The translations under genes and the position numbers were made by a program. Shown one piece after another: positions 11,255 through 23,247 of a stretch of DNA of 64,000 nucleotides. The notes under the pieces were generated by a model that was given only the letters and a program-made list of their open reading frames with translations, was not told the origin of the DNA and made no database searches. Source of the stretch: Rhizodiscina lignyota (taxonomy: Eukaryota > Ascomycota > Dothideomycetes > Aulographales > Rhizodiscinaceae); contig ML978133.1 of assembly GCA_010015805.1 (NCBI GenBank), positions 434,001 to 498,000 of the forward strand, written 5' to 3'. Each line of letters starts with the position of its first letter. Position 1 is the stretch's first letter.

Positions 11255-12363
11255 ATAAGCATAAACGGAAGATCATCTCACTTCAGTGTACTACTGACTA
11301 CACCGCTACCTACGGATAACCTTGCACGGCACGACTCGGACGGAAGCGGCATTTTGCCGGCGTTTAAGCTCCGTTGGACGGAGCGAGGTGGATATGCTTG
11401 CTTGCCCTTCAAGGTCTTTCTTTTTTCTGCAGTATGAATACCATGGGCTTTTTGTCACGGTCTAAAAGGGCTGGATCGCCCATACACAAAGGATGAATTG
11501 ACGAAGATTGTTTATTTTTCCCCCTCAGCTGCGGCGTTTGTACATGGTACATTGGGGATGCTGCGAAAATGCTCACTGCCGATGATGAGCGGTTGTTGGA
11601 CTGTTGACTTTTGATCTTTCCTTTCCCTGTTCAATAGATGGGATCGACTACTACTGCTGCGGCCCTTTCGGCTTCGAGGGCAGATTTGTTTATATGCGAA
11701 AGAAATCGAATCGAAGACATTGTTCAAGATGTGAGCTGATTCTTGCGTATCGGGCCTCTTGGGACGCCACCGAGCTGAGTGGTCATGGAATCACATATCT
11801 AATTGACAGCCTATTTTTGCACTAGCAGTGCCATTGCTTGAGCCCTAACATGTTTGAAGGTGAAGCTCCACATTACCTGGCATCAGAGCATCTGGAAGTA
11901 GGCAGTTTCTTGGTAACGAATGAGCCAATCAAGGAACCAAGTTCTGGGTGGAAGCCACCTAATAGCTGGGTGGCTCCTGCCCTAACTCGGTTCATGTCCG
12001 GGACGTCTGTTCGCTCCCGAGAAACTGTATCTTTCGTACGTTCCTGACATACGCCCACTCTTGTTCAACATCTCCCCCAGCAGTTTTGCTCTGCAACTCT
12101 TGGTAGTAAGACTTGACGTAATTTAGACGTAGTTTAACTAATGTTATGCTAGGGTGGATGAGCTAAAGTGGAGCAAGCTCGTCCAATAGTCGACGCAGCC
12201 TTGCAGCCTTGCAGCCTCATTAACATGCAGGAGGAAGATGGCGGTGGCTTGAACAATTTTACGAGGCTGAGTTGGCAAGGCTCGCTGCTGCTTTTCTTTA
12301 TCTAATGGCGGTTTCCTCAATCTCATCAATTTTCTTCAATGGCTCTGACTCTCTCGCTTCAGC
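11255..12363. other. Intergenic, 1.1 kb
   Basis: No gene can be supported. It contains a small direct repeat of AGCCTTGC (about 12196-12217) and the promoter of the NACHT gene. Open frames are short and lack motifs. Confidence 0.5.
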
Positions 12364-15300
12364 ATGGACCCTGTTTCAGCTCTTGGTGTTGCAGCAGCGG
12401 CCGTCCAGTTCGTTGAATTCAGCGGCAGCACCGTGAAGACCATTGTCAAAAATTATCGTTCTTTCGGAGCTCAAGGCTTCCTGGATGACTTTCAGCACCT
12501 GAAAAGACAAGCTGAACTTCTAAAGTCTTCTAATCTGCGCCTTAGACGAGCACTGGATGTAAAAGTTTTAAGAAGACAGCCAAATGAGTCCGAGAGGGAT
12601 TTGCTCTCCGTTTCTGAGCAAGCCATCGAAGTCGCCTCAGAAATTCTAAAAGCTCTTGCTGGATTCGATCTTGATTCCGACGACTCAAAAATCAAGGCCA
12701 TACGTAATGCAATCAAAGCAACATGGGATAAGCGGAAGTGGGAGTCACTAGAGAAGCGGTTGTCGGAATCGCGTTCTCAGTTGGCATCTGCTGTTTTGCT
12801 CGGTCTCCGGTAAAAGTCTTCCAAACAAGTACTTCAAGCAGACAGCTGATCGACTCAACGTATAGAGACGAAGTGAGCCAGATTGCTCAAGACATCACCG
12901 CTGTGCGAGACGGGAGCAACGCGTTGTGGAATGGGTCTCTGAACGTTGGAGAAGAAATCATGGAGCAACTCAAGCAAGTGACACAATGGCAGCAAAATCT
13001 GGATACGGCTTTTCAGGAGATGAAGTCCAAGAATATGCCGATGGAGCACATTCTACCAGTCCTTGACGAGGCGCCGTCCAACAAACACGATAGAGCTGAT
13101 TTATTCGCCCTCACACCTCTCACGACAACTCTGATGGATAGGCTTCTGCTCAGCCTGGACTTTCCAAGCATTAACACAAGACAACAGCGCATAGCACACC
13201 CCCATACTAAGACGTTCAAGTGGATATTCAGCCGAAGGTCAGGTTATAAGACATGGTCAAACTTTGCGTCATGGCTTCAGTCTGGTAGTGGTCTCTACTG
13301 GATTACAGGCAAGGCAGGCTCCGGAAAGAGCACACTAATGAAGTTTATCGTACACCACCCAAGGACTAAAACTCTACTTGCCTCGTGGGCTGGGGGTTCC
13401 CCCCCGATTGTCGCTTCTTTCTACTTCTGGCATGCAGGGAACATGATGCAAACATCCCAAGAGGGCCTTCTGCAAACACTCCTATACCAGGCGATAAGTC
13501 AATACCGAATCCTGGCACCGGAGAAGCGTCCTGGACGATGGGCATCTTTCTCACTTTCGAGAGATTTCAATGAGGCCTGGAAATGGCCGGAGCTGGAGAA
13601 GGCCTTCAGATTCTTGCTCGAGGAGCAAGCGCCGTTTCTGAAGTTTTGTTTTCTGATTGATGGTCTGGACGAGTTCAAGGGAGAACTTCAAACCCTTTTA
13701 TCCCTGGTCAAGCGCATCTCTCAGTATCCGAATGTCAAGATATGTGTGTCAAGCAGGCCATGGATGATATTCGAAGATACGTTTCAAGCAAAACCCCAGC
13801 TTATGTTGCAGGACCTAACGCTCCCTGATATAAGAATATATGTCAACGACAATTTGACTCAAACTCCCGGATTCATGGAACTGCGCTGCATGGACGAACA
13901 GTACGCAGCATCTCTGGTCGAAAATATCGCAACAAAAGCGTCAGGAGTCTTTCTTTGGGTTGTGCTGGTTGTAAAGTCACTTCTCGAGGGCTTAAGAGAT
14001 GGCGACCACTTGTCCGACTTGCAAAGAAGACTGGATGAGCTCCCGGAGGAATTGGACGATCTCTTCCGAAGGATACTGCACAATTTTGATACTCGCTATT
14101 TCCGGGACGCATCGGTCTTGTTCCAGCTAGTCAAAGCCTCAGTTTCCCCGCCAACCCTGCTGGCTTTATCCTTTGCTGAGCAGACAAATGAGGATCTTGC
14201 AATCGAGGCAGAGATGAAGCCCCTGACCAGCAATGAGAAATTTTACAGATCTTTGACCATGAGACGACGACTCGATAGCAGATGCAGAGGCCTTCTCGAA
14301 ACCGAGGTTCACGATGACTGGACTGAGGACGATGGTTGGCTTCCAATGAACGAGGACGATGGCTGCCTTCCGATGAACGAGGTCAACAAAGAAGCTCCTG
14401 GGGAAAGAAGAGCCAGGATTTTGAGAGACATGAGCAAACTAGGCCTTAAAGACGCAGATATCCTTGCTAAATCAAAAGTCGACTTCCTACACAGGACTGT
14501 GTCGGAGTTCCTTGAGAGGGCCGACATCTGGGAAAAGTTCCTTGCCGCAACTGACAATTCCTTCAAGCCGTTCGCTGCACTAGCACAATCGTGGCTTCTC
14601 CAACTCAAGAGGGTATATACTGATCCGTTCTTTGACAGCGCCAAGTTTCTGTGGGGTGCTGTTTATGGCGTTCTTGAGTACGCTGGAAAATCAGACACAC
14701 AGGAAATAGTTTCGCAGACGCGCTTGCTTGATGAACTTGACCGTTGTGCAGGGAAGGCTTTCACCGAAAAGCGAGGGCCTGAAAGGATTAGTGTCATGCA
14801 GAAGCAGTTAGGTCACAACTCATCTCACTGGGCTGCTACGACATCGTTTGTAGAAGGTCCAGGGTACACGGACTTTTTAGATGTCGTAATAAGATGCGGG
14901 CTTGCAAGATATGTCCATGAAAAACTAATGAAAGACCCGCCATACATGAGAAGACTCCGGTCGTTTTTCATAGTTGCTCTTGTTGGGTACCCGTTCGCAT
15001 TTGCAAAAGATGATGGATCAACATTTCGTCGTCCCAGGCCGAGCATCGAGATTGTCCGGGTCCTAATGGACCACAGCGAACTCTCGGAGACAACTAAGTC
15101 AAAGTGGTACCAAAAAGCGAGAGCACTCGGACACCCAGCAAGTGATGTTCCTCCCGCCCTGAGCATCGGACAGGAATTCGATCAGGACATTGCACCGAAG
15201 AATCAGTCTAATCAGCAAAAGCCTAAAACTCAACAATCTGCTAGGACGATTCCCCAAAACACAGCAAATGGCTCACTCGAGAGTGATTCCACAGCCTATT

Positions 15301-15398
15301 CATTAGAGACCACTTCACCGACCCAACAAGCACCGAAAGAGAGACAAATCAGATATTGGGAGAAGCTTCTTTTCTGGACGAAGCCATCGCATCCCTGA
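12364..15398 (+). CDS. NACHT-domain STAND protein, fungal NLR-like, 992 aa
   Basis: Exons are 12364..12809 and 12866..15398. The N-terminus, MDPVSALGVAAAAVQFVEFS, is the Helo-like/STAND N-terminal domain of fungal NLR-type proteins. The NACHT NTPase follows: Walker A GKAGSGKST at about 297-305, Walker B with LIDGLDEF at about 412-419, and the sensor-like KICVSSRPW. After it comes the usual helical region with ELPEELDDLFRRIL. Such proteins act as switchable NTPases in heterokaryon incompatibility and probably self/non-self defence. Unlike many relatives, no WD40, ankyrin or TPR repeats are seen at the C-terminus, which ends in a Gln/Ser/Thr-rich tail. A perfect-length tandem repeat of nine codons lies at 14325..14378. 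The ATPase and the N-terminal domain look intact. The trigger and the cell-death role are inference. Confidence 0.88.
14325..14378 (+). repeat. 27-bp tandem duplication inside the NACHT gene
   Basis: Two adjacent copies of nine codons read EDDGWLPMN and EDDGCLPMN, differing at a few bases. The repeat keeps the frame and lies in an acidic linker behind the helical region of the protein. Its low divergence suggests a fairly recent duplication; copy number could differ between strains. Confidence 0.85.
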
Positions 15399-15519
15399 GC
15401 GTTGTCGATGCATCTCAAAACTTCTAGCGTGATAGCGTAGCTTATTTACAAGATACATTAAAGACGGTTTGCCAAACTCCTGAGCGCTATTCCCATACTA
15501 GACATCTCTATGACCGCAA

Positions 15520-16917
15520 TCATGAAATCTCAAACTCGTAAAAGACGTATGCCGTGTAGTCTTCGCCTGCGTGGCCCGCGGCCTGCATATCATTCGACAC
15601 TGAGCTGTCGTCTTGCATGATTCTTCCTTTCTTGTCGCGGCCCAGAGCATTGCCTGCAAGGTATGAATAGCGAGCATCTAGGGACGACTTGGCTTTTTTG
15701 GCCAGTTTTGGAGTTGTCTGTATGTGTGTCAGTTGAGCGTATCTGCCAATTGAGCTCGCTCCATACAAGTATATGTATGGAGTTCAGCTTGAAGAAAGGA
15801 ATAAACCGCAAAACTCACCTGAATAAGTCCACAGACGTACTCCAACGGCAACCCATATCTCAGCACCGTCTCTACGAACACTCGCAGCGCAAGGACATGC
15901 ACCCAGACCATGGCACCTTCGCTATATCCTGTCCGTCCCATTCTCAGCGCCTCTCCCCAAACCTTCCTCTCCTCTCCACCCAACTTTTCCACTTCCTTCG
16001 CCTCCTCCTCCTTACCGCCCTCCTTGTACTTGTAGTCCCTCGGCGTCCACCTCTTCTCCCTGCATTTATGCACAAATTCGGCAGAGTGCTTCTTGAACGT
16101 CACCACTGCGAACAGTGTAAACTCGTCGTCCTTGGCGACCTGTATCGAGCTGCGCGGGACGACCATGGGCGAGAGAGTCTCGTACGAGCGCAGATAATCC
16201 TTCACCATTTGGTTGGGAACGGCGATTAGGTGCGTTTCGAGATACTCTGAGTCTTGGATGAGGGTCTGGGGCGAGACGATCGAGGTGAGAGAGCGGGTGG
16301 AGAGGTTGCCGGTCTGTTTACGCTGCGAGGCTGCTAGGTTGGTCTTGATTTGGTTGTATTGGCTGAATTTGGCTTTGACGTCGTTGTCGAGGCTTGTTAT
16401 TTCCTTGGGAAGGGCGGGTTAGGGAACCGTCCAACTGTGAGGCTGTTGTGGAGATGTACCTTCTGTAACGAGTCTATAAGCTCTGCAATTGATTTGTCCG
16501 CTCTGTATTTTACTTTGTTCCATTGGAACGTTCGTAGGTACTGGTCCACTGGCTCTGAAGTACTGGTAAGCATGACTCCTGCTAGAAGCATGTCCCGTAT
16601 GAGCCGAATGCCTTACTGTCGTTGATAGTCTTCTGTTGTTCAATCTTCTCTTCGTCCCCATCCAAGATTCCCCTCAGGCTGTCGCCAACCTTGCTAACCA
16701 CGCCCTCGCATGACGAACTGAGCTTCGCGAGTTCATCTGCTTGCTGTATGAGCGCATCGACTGTTCCTATCTTGAACTCGGGTATCGAGAATGGATAGGT
16801 CGTCCCGTAGTCGCTTGAGATGGACGCCTTAAGAGCTTGTAGCGCTTCCTCATGGTCTCTGGAGGGTGATATGTGCGTCGGCAGAGAGACCAAGAGGTAC
16901 ATAGCCGGGTTCGACAT
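15520..16917 (-). CDS. VMA5: V-type H+-ATPase subunit C (Vma5), 392 aa
   Basis: Peripheral-stalk subunit that links the V1 and V0 sectors of the vacuolar proton pump; its release goes with reversible V1-V0 disassembly in yeast. Exons on the minus strand are 16617..16917, 16460..16554, 15819..16403 and 15520..15717, all in phase. The start MSNPAMYLLVSLPTHISPS, the PVDQYLRTFQWNKVKYR block, YNQIKTNLAASQRKQTGNL, and the end TGYSEGAMVWVHVLALRVFV with YVFYEFEIS match the family over its full length (about 390 residues). A charged GGKEEEAKEVEK loop lies in the second half. The start codon is 152 bp from that of the glycine-cleavage gene on the other strand. Confidence 0.95.
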
Positions 16918-17069
16918 GATGGCGGGGGAGGAGACGTCGCAATTGTAAGTCTGCCTTGGATGCCGGAGCTATCATCGAGCTTGATGCTGGAGCTTGAAGA
17001 GCGGATAGGGTCCGTGCCCAGCGGCGTCATTTTTGGCATCCGTTCGACAGCCCCGCCATCTTTTCAACA
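16918..17069. promoter_or_regulatory. Compact bidirectional promoter, VMA5 / GCV1
   Basis: Only 152 bp separate the two start codons, so the core promoters and both 5' UTRs must share this space. I do not see a clear TATA box. Co-regulation is possible but not shown. Confidence 0.6.
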
Positions 17070-18539
17070 ATGTCGTCCAAGAGAGCAGCATTGAGGGCCT
17101 GGACGGTGTGTAACCGTCCAAATTTACAATCTGGAAGTCGTGGCTATTGCAATGTAAGAGCATTGGGATCAAATCAATTGCGTGTCATCAGTTCCAGTGG
17201 CGCTGCGAGGGCAATATCAGGGGAGCAGCAAAAATCGAAGCTTGCACTTCAATGTCAGGTACAGAGACGAGAATGGCCGAGAAGTTATGCGACATCCAAA
17301 GAGCAGTTGAGGAAGACGGCATTGTATGACCTTCATTTGAAACATGGCGGAAAGATGGTGCCTTTTGGCGGCTTCTACATGCCCGTCCAATACAGCGATC
17401 TTGGGATTGGAGACTCGCACAAATGGACGCGAGAGAAGGCTAGTTTGTTTGATGTTAGCCACATGTATGCTACCACCCTCTCGTCTCTTCTAATTCATAA
17501 TTAACAACCCTATACAAGGCTGCAACATTCGCTGTCTGGCCCCGGAGCTGCTGCTCTCCTCAAACAGATCACTCCATCATCGATCGACAGCCTGGAAGAG
17601 AATCATTCCACTTTATCATGCCTGCTCCATCCAACTGGCGGAATCGTTGATGACACTGTTATCACTCGCCTAGGCCAGGCGGAATTCTACTTTGTCACCA
17701 ATGCCGGATGCCGTGATAAGGACTGCGAATTCCTCGCCTCGGAAATCTCTCACTTCACGAAGGAGCACCCTGAACTACCGGTACACTGGGAGACCCTCGA
17801 TGATCGCGGATTAGTTGCTCTGCAAGGACCTTTGGCTGCCGACATTCTCACGGCAGTGCTTGCCAATCCGGAGAAGGACGACCTGTCAAAGTTGTATTTT
17901 GGTCAGTGCAAGAATATCGCAATACGCTTGGCCTCAGGATCTACTGTCGACGTCATGGCCTCTCGTGGCGGGTACACCGGCGAAGATGGATTTGAGCTTA
18001 GCATCCCTAACTCTGATGCTACGGTAGACGTCACTGAGACGCTGCTGCAGTCGGCCGGGGAAGATAAGCTTCGCCTTGCCGGCCTCGGTGCGCGAGACAG
18101 TCTCAGGCTTGAAGCCGGCATGTGCCTCTACGGCCACGACATAGACGACTCCACGACTCCAGCCGAGGCCGCGCTAGGCTGGGTCGTTGCGAAAGACCGC
18201 CGTACCGATGGGGGTTTCCACGGCGCCGATAAGATCGTCGCACAGCTGAAGCCAAAGAGCAAGGGCGGCGCGGGTGTAGAGCGACGGCGAGTTGGATTTA
18301 CAGTGGAAGTGGCGCCTGCTAGAGAAGGGGCCGAAATTCTGGACGCGGAAGGTAATGTTGTAGGCAAGGTAACAAGTGGCTGCCCAAGCCCAAGCACGGG
18401 GAAGAATGTTGCCATGGGCTATGTGAAGGATGGGCTGCACAAGGCCGGGACGGAGCTGTGGGCAGTGGTTCGTGGGAAGAAGAGGAAAGCGATTGTGACG
18501 AAGATGCCGTTTGTAGAGACAAAGTATTACAAGTCGTGA
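17070..18539 (+). CDS. GCV1: Glycine cleavage system T-protein (aminomethyltransferase), 471 aa
   Basis: Takes the aminomethyl group from the H-protein and makes 5,10-methylenetetrahydrofolate and ammonia; part of the mitochondrial glycine decarboxylase complex. Exons are 17070..17464 and 17519..18539. The first 85 residues are Arg/Ser-rich and end near [11 protein letters not shown], a likely mitochondrial targeting peptide. The core then runs [35 protein letters not shown] across the intron to [10 protein letters not shown], and on to [20 protein letters not shown]. Later motifs are [14 protein letters not shown] and [16 protein letters not shown], both diagnostic. The C-terminal barrel has [11 protein letters not shown] and KNVAMGYV. 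The protein looks complete. Confidence 0.95.
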
Positions 18540-20117
18540 CAAGGTTGAATGGTCTAATATATTTGTTTCAGCGTCAAAATTTTATGTACTCTGCGTACGA
18601 CGCCGTGAAAATGAAGTCGGAGTATTGATTTGTCAAAGACTCTCGATCAAATTGTGTCGAGAAGATTTACCAAACGAGGGTATATTATCCCAGCTGAGGA
18701 TCTCGTCTGAATGAGATTCGCAGAAAATGAATGAGATAATCTGATAGACGATAACATAACTACTAGAGATGGCCATTCCCGTTTTCGAACAAGCTGTTTT
18801 ATTCTGCTCTCTTATGAAACACAATGGCTGACAAAGGGTCTTGGTTTTGGTCGTTGAAGATGATTATGGGAGTCGACGTAAGCAAGGGTAAAGATACCGT
18901 CCCGGGCCACCTGGGGGTGAGAATGACGCACAATGACAGCTATTATAGTGCTTACTGGAGGAGACAGAGAGATTAAGCATATTTTCGAAGCGATATAAAG
19001 GGGACTGCCATGCTCTTTGATTATAACTTCTCAGCTCCCGCGCAACGCCGTAAAGACTACCGCAATCCTTCCATCACCAGGTACAGAGCAGGGTTGGAGC
19101 CGATCAGAAATCCATATAATCGACAAGAGTCTCTGACATTTAATAGATAAAACCAAATGGCTAGAAGCAGAACTGCTGCAGTTTGTCCTTGACGTACTCG
19201 ACGATGCCGTGCCTCAACTTGGAGGATCTGCTTGACTTGCTTCTGCTACCGAGGAAGAATGATTGGTCTGGATTCAGATCTCAAGTTCAGATCTTATTCG
19301 TCAACGCAGGCACGTCTATCGTTCAACATCAGCGCTCCGGTATGTTCTTGATATAAATGCTGGACGTGGGTCTTCGAGTCGCTGATTCTCTATCATGGCA
19401 TGCATTTCCTTCCTGCACAGTCCACGAAACTAGCCATTGTTGCTGTCTGCTTCTCGCATGTTTCCCCTCTTTTAGCGTCCTGCAAAAGGTAACTGTACCG
19501 AGCTTTTTAAACCCGGCCAAGAATCACTCAACAGTCAGGAGGTATGAAGCCAAGAGGAAAGTCGGCGCACTTACTCTCTTGAGAGACATGCAGCAGGACG
19601 GACGAATGTTCAATTCATTCAGCTTTAGCTCTGGATCCAGTTCTTGTCCCTCGGCCAAAAGCTATCCAGGATCGTCAATGGACGTGTCAAATCCAGCTAT
19701 CCGATTGAAGCAAAGCTTCGCCGGCCGAAAACAGTTGATAATCAAAGCCTCGGGAATGAGACCCTGATCCAAGAAACGCCACGGCTCTAAAATTGCCCCG
19801 CGTTTTGAGGTGTGCAGCATGGGGAGAGCTCCGTGAAAGGCTGGAGTAGTTCCACAATGGTTCCACATACGCGGCTCGGGCCCGCTGTTACTCGGCATGG
19901 TAAATGCTCCTGCCAACGATGCGTGGCCGCGCTGTGCAGCTTCCGCTAAGTATTTCATCATTCCACGGGCCCACTTCTTCTTGTCTCCGACTCGTATCTC
20001 TTTCTTGGTGGAGGCAGCAGCAGGTTACCCGGTCCTTCCTTTGAACCGCGGCCCCTTTGCAACCCCAGACCCCTTCTGCTGTAGGTACCTATAAAAGTCT
20101 CCGTTTAGCTTTTCGTC
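18540..20117. other. Intergenic, 1.6 kb
   Basis: Holds the 3' region of GCV1 and the promoter of the monooxygenase. One open frame of 136 codons (19357..19767, plus) has no motif and no plausible start context, so I do not call it. Nothing else is seen apart from the TATA box listed separately. Confidence 0.5.
20090..20097 (+). promoter_or_regulatory. TATA box of the monooxygenase gene
   Basis: TATAAAAG lies about 20 bp upstream of the ATG at 20118. That is unusually near, implying either a very short 5' UTR or use of a different start site. TATA boxes are typical of inducible rather than housekeeping fungal genes. Confidence 0.5.
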
Positions 20118-22171
20118 ATGTCAAAGCCTACTCCCCAAAACCCCCCAGAGATGGCAAAAACGGCGCAGCATCCGGAGTACAAGGCTCATGGAGCCATACG
20201 GCGCGTCAATGGATACAATGCTGACGCGTACACTTACTACCCTGTCGTGGTTATTGGAGCTGGAGAGAGTGGTATTGCCATGGGTGCACAATTGAGAGAA
20301 AAGCTTGGGTTCGACCAATTCCGGATATTCGACAAGCAGGCAGGAATTGGAGGGACCTGGTGGATCAATAGATACCCAGGTATTGCTTGTGATGTGTAAG
20401 TTCGTGAGAGATTAGCTTTATGCATATATCCACTGACTACGCCATAGTCCCGCAGTGTTCTATAGCTTCTCATTCAGCCCCAACCCACAATGGACATCAC
20501 TCTACCCTTCTGGCCCTGAAATCGTTCAATACCTCCAGTCCGTCTGTGAGAAGTTTGAAATCACCGACAAAATACAGCTCAACACCGAGGTGCAAGGATG
20601 CCGATGGTTGGAAGACGAGGAGCTTTGGGAGGTTCAGCTCCGATATCTTGTGCCAGGGACAGGTGACCTGAGTGAGAAGGACCGACAGAGTATCATCGAA
20701 GAGCAGGGAGAAAGAGGTGTATATACCGCGACTGAAAGGATCAAGGCGAAGATTGTAGTGAGCTGTGTTGGCGGATTGGTGGAACCGAGGGAGCCCCCTC
20801 CCAAAATTCCTGGCTGGGATAATTTCAAGGGCGAGGTCTTCCATTCCGCCCGATGGAGACAAGACATCGATTTCAAAGATAAGGATGTCGTTGTGGTAGG
20901 CACTGGATGTAGCGCTGCCCAGCTTGTTCCAAAGATAACGAAGGCACCTTACAACGCAAAATCGGTCACTCAGCTCATGCGCTCACCTCCGTGGGTCTGC
21001 CCGAAGATTGTTCCACCTGGAGGTGAGAACAGCTTCGGTAAATGGGCACCAACGATCTTCACCTACGTCCCGGGTGCGTTGAGATTTGTGCGTATGATGC
21101 TCTTCTTGGGAGGCGAGTACGAATTCCAGATGTTCGGAGGAGAGCAGAAGCACGCGGAATTTCGCAAGAAGACCGAGAAAGGGCTTCTGAAGCACATGAA
21201 GGCGCAAGTCCCAGAAAAATACTACGAGGTCCTCACACCAGATTACGGCGTGGGCTGCAAGCGACGCATCTTTGACTATGAGTGGCTCCGAAGCCTGCAT
21301 GATCCTCAGATCGAGCTGACTACGCTTCCATTGACTGAAGTCCATGAGCATAGCGTCACGTTGGGCCCAGGCAGATGCTATCCGGACCCGAAGAATGTTG
21401 AATCGAGCGTGCCGATGGAGAAGCGAGAGGCCCCTGCCGACGTAATCATTCTAGCAAACGGCTTCAACACGACACAATGGTTCCATCCCCTAGACATCAA
21501 GGGTCGAGGCGGAAAGGACCTGATTGAAACGATGGAAGAACGCGGTGGTCCACAGGCGTATCTTGGAATCGCCCTGGACAACTTCCCCAATTTCTTTGCC
21601 ATCTTCGGTCCAAACACTGCCACTGGGCACAGCTCCGTGATTCTGGCGACTGAGAACACGGTGCAGTACTCTCTGAAGTGCATGAAGCCGGTCCTGAGAG
21701 GCGATGCCACCACCGCCGAGGTTAAGAAAGAGGCAGAAATTGCATACACGCAAGATATCCAAAAAGCTCTCAAGAATACGGTATTCCAGAATGGTGGATG
21801 CTCGAGCTGGTACTTCAGAGAAGACGGATGGAACTCGACAGTCTTGCCGTAAGTTCGCCTTCTGCTCAAGTCGAGACGATGTGCAAGCTAACTGGTGCTA
21901 CAGCTATTCGCAATTCTGGGCATGTTACCGATATGCGTTCCCATATTGGTCGCACTGGAATTTCACATATACGAAACAGGGAAAGAGACGGATGGCGATA
22001 AGGCGCGCCCTGAGGATATTCGCCCTCAGCGCAGTGCTCTTTGGACTGATCCGAGCGCGACGGAGAGGCGTCACTTGGGAAGACGTCAAGTTCTCTCTCC
22101 AGGTCTCTGCTGGGCAGGTCCTGCATGCCGTCGAGGCGGGATTGCAATCCGTCAAGAATGCGATCTTGTAA
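20118..22171 (+). CDS. Baeyer-Villiger-type flavin monooxygenase, 648 aa
   Basis: Exons are 20118..20395, 20448..21848 and 21904..22171. The FAD-binding Rossmann motif is GAGESG at about 47-52, followed by GGTWWINRYPGIACD, typical of Baeyer-Villiger monooxygenases. The class I BVMO fingerprint FKGEVFHSARW is complete at about 218-228, directly before the NADPH-binding GTGCSA (about 241). A late motif HSSVILATENTVQY and the closing GCSSWYF are also family features. Enzymes of this group insert oxygen next to a ketone or oxidise other substrates with NADPH and O2. The last exon encodes an unusual tail with a hydrophobic helix (LRIFALSAVLFGLIRA) that could anchor the protein to a membrane. The substrate cannot be told; no biosynthetic partner genes lie nearby. 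Confidence 0.92.
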
Positions 22172-22373
22172 TTCTATTTGGGGAGTAATGATCTGAGAAT
22201 ATTACGATGCGCTATCGGCGATGGATGCTTTGACGAACGGCCTCTCCACTGTATTCCATATTTAATTAGCGCGGTGTCAGCAATAGACTGGCTTGTGAAG
22301 GATTTTACGTCGCTTCATCAATCACTTCTATTTAAGGTTTTTAATGTGCAGACTCCATTGTAGTCCATCGCTG

Positions 22374-22452
22374 GTGATTAAGCGGTAAACACGCACGCCA
22401 AGCTTATCGATAGCGCTTGGCGCGGCTACGCCTGTGAGGGCTGCTTAATCAC
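22374..22452. repeat. Nested inverted repeats, 79 bp, tRNA-sized
   Basis: The outer arms GTGATTAAGC (22374..22383) and GCTTAATCAC (22443..22452) are perfect reverse complements, and wobble pairs could extend the stem. Inside, CGCCAAGC (22396..22403) and GCTTGGCG (22415..22422) form a second perfect stem. The size recalls a tRNA, but there is no B-box sequence, so a tRNA gene is not supported. It may be a small fold-back element, a transcription terminator hairpin or a structured RNA. It lies between the BVMO stop and the Sem1 start. Confidence 0.7.
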
Positions 22453-22537
22453 TTCTACCTCCGTCTTTGTTGTTCGAAACAAAAGCTCTAAATAAACATC
22501 AGAAACCCTTCTTACCTCCGACATACACTCTATCACC

Positions 22538-22956
22538 ATGTCTGCATCCGCACAAGGTTCCTCGGAAACCACGAAAGCCGTCACAGACGACACCCAGTAC
22601 GATCAAAGCGGCGCGCCGAAAGATCAACAGAAAGCGGCGGCGGAGCTGGGCGAGGACGATGAGTTCGAAGACTTCCCGGCCGAAGGTACGTCTGAGAATA
22701 CAAATGCAGGAGATTAAGCGCTTGGTCGATTGCTAAAATCAGGTAACCCTGCAGACTGGGCGAAAGAAGATACCGAACTGCCTGGCGGCAACCAGCACTT
22801 GTGGGAGGAGAGCTGGGACGACGATGATACGAGCGACGACTTCTCGGCGCAGTTGAAGTGAGTTTCTATACCTCGGCAACTCGGAAGTGGCAGTGATGGC
22901 TAACAGATGGGTATAGGGAGGAGTTGAAGAAGGTGGAGGCGAACAAGCGAAGCTGA
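22538..22956 (+). CDS. SEM1: Sem1/DSS1, small proteasome lid and TREX-2 subunit, 100 aa
   Basis: Intrinsically disordered acidic protein shared by the 26S proteasome lid, the TREX-2 mRNA-export complex and, in many species, BRCA2. Exons are 22538..22685, 22743..22857 and 22917..22956. The diagnostic acidic-aromatic stretches are both present: EDDEFEDFPAE and LWEESWDDDDTSDDFS, followed by the C-terminal helix LKEELKKVEANKRS. The last exon is only 40 nt. Such small genes with several introns are easily missed by gene finders. Expected in nucleus and cytosol. Confidence 0.95.
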
Positions 22957-23247
22957 GGAAACGCGCATTGAGATCAGCCAGCGAAACTGCATATCCGGCG
23001 TTTAGGAAGGCATCACGATCGCACGCTTTAGATTAGGGCTTCACGAGCGCTAGAGCATATATCAAAGCCTGTGAAGATATCCAAATATTTACAACTTTTC
23101 GTGCCCTACTCTCATTCTACCTGACGTGGCGCGAGGAGAGAAAAAACCATCACAGTCGTAACGAAGCACTCGTCCCTTTAGCACCCTCAACAATCAGAGC
23201 TGTAGGCTAAAAACGCCGCGCAGTCCTCGAGACTCCGCATTGACATT

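Noticed and set aside
19357-19767. 136-codon plus-strand frame upstream of the BVMO
   Set aside because: Cys/Ser-rich start and no recognisable block; it reads like noncoding DNA.
22374-22452. tRNA gene
   Set aside because: The size and nested stems suggest one, but there is no B box or T-loop sequence and the stem order does not make a cloverleaf.
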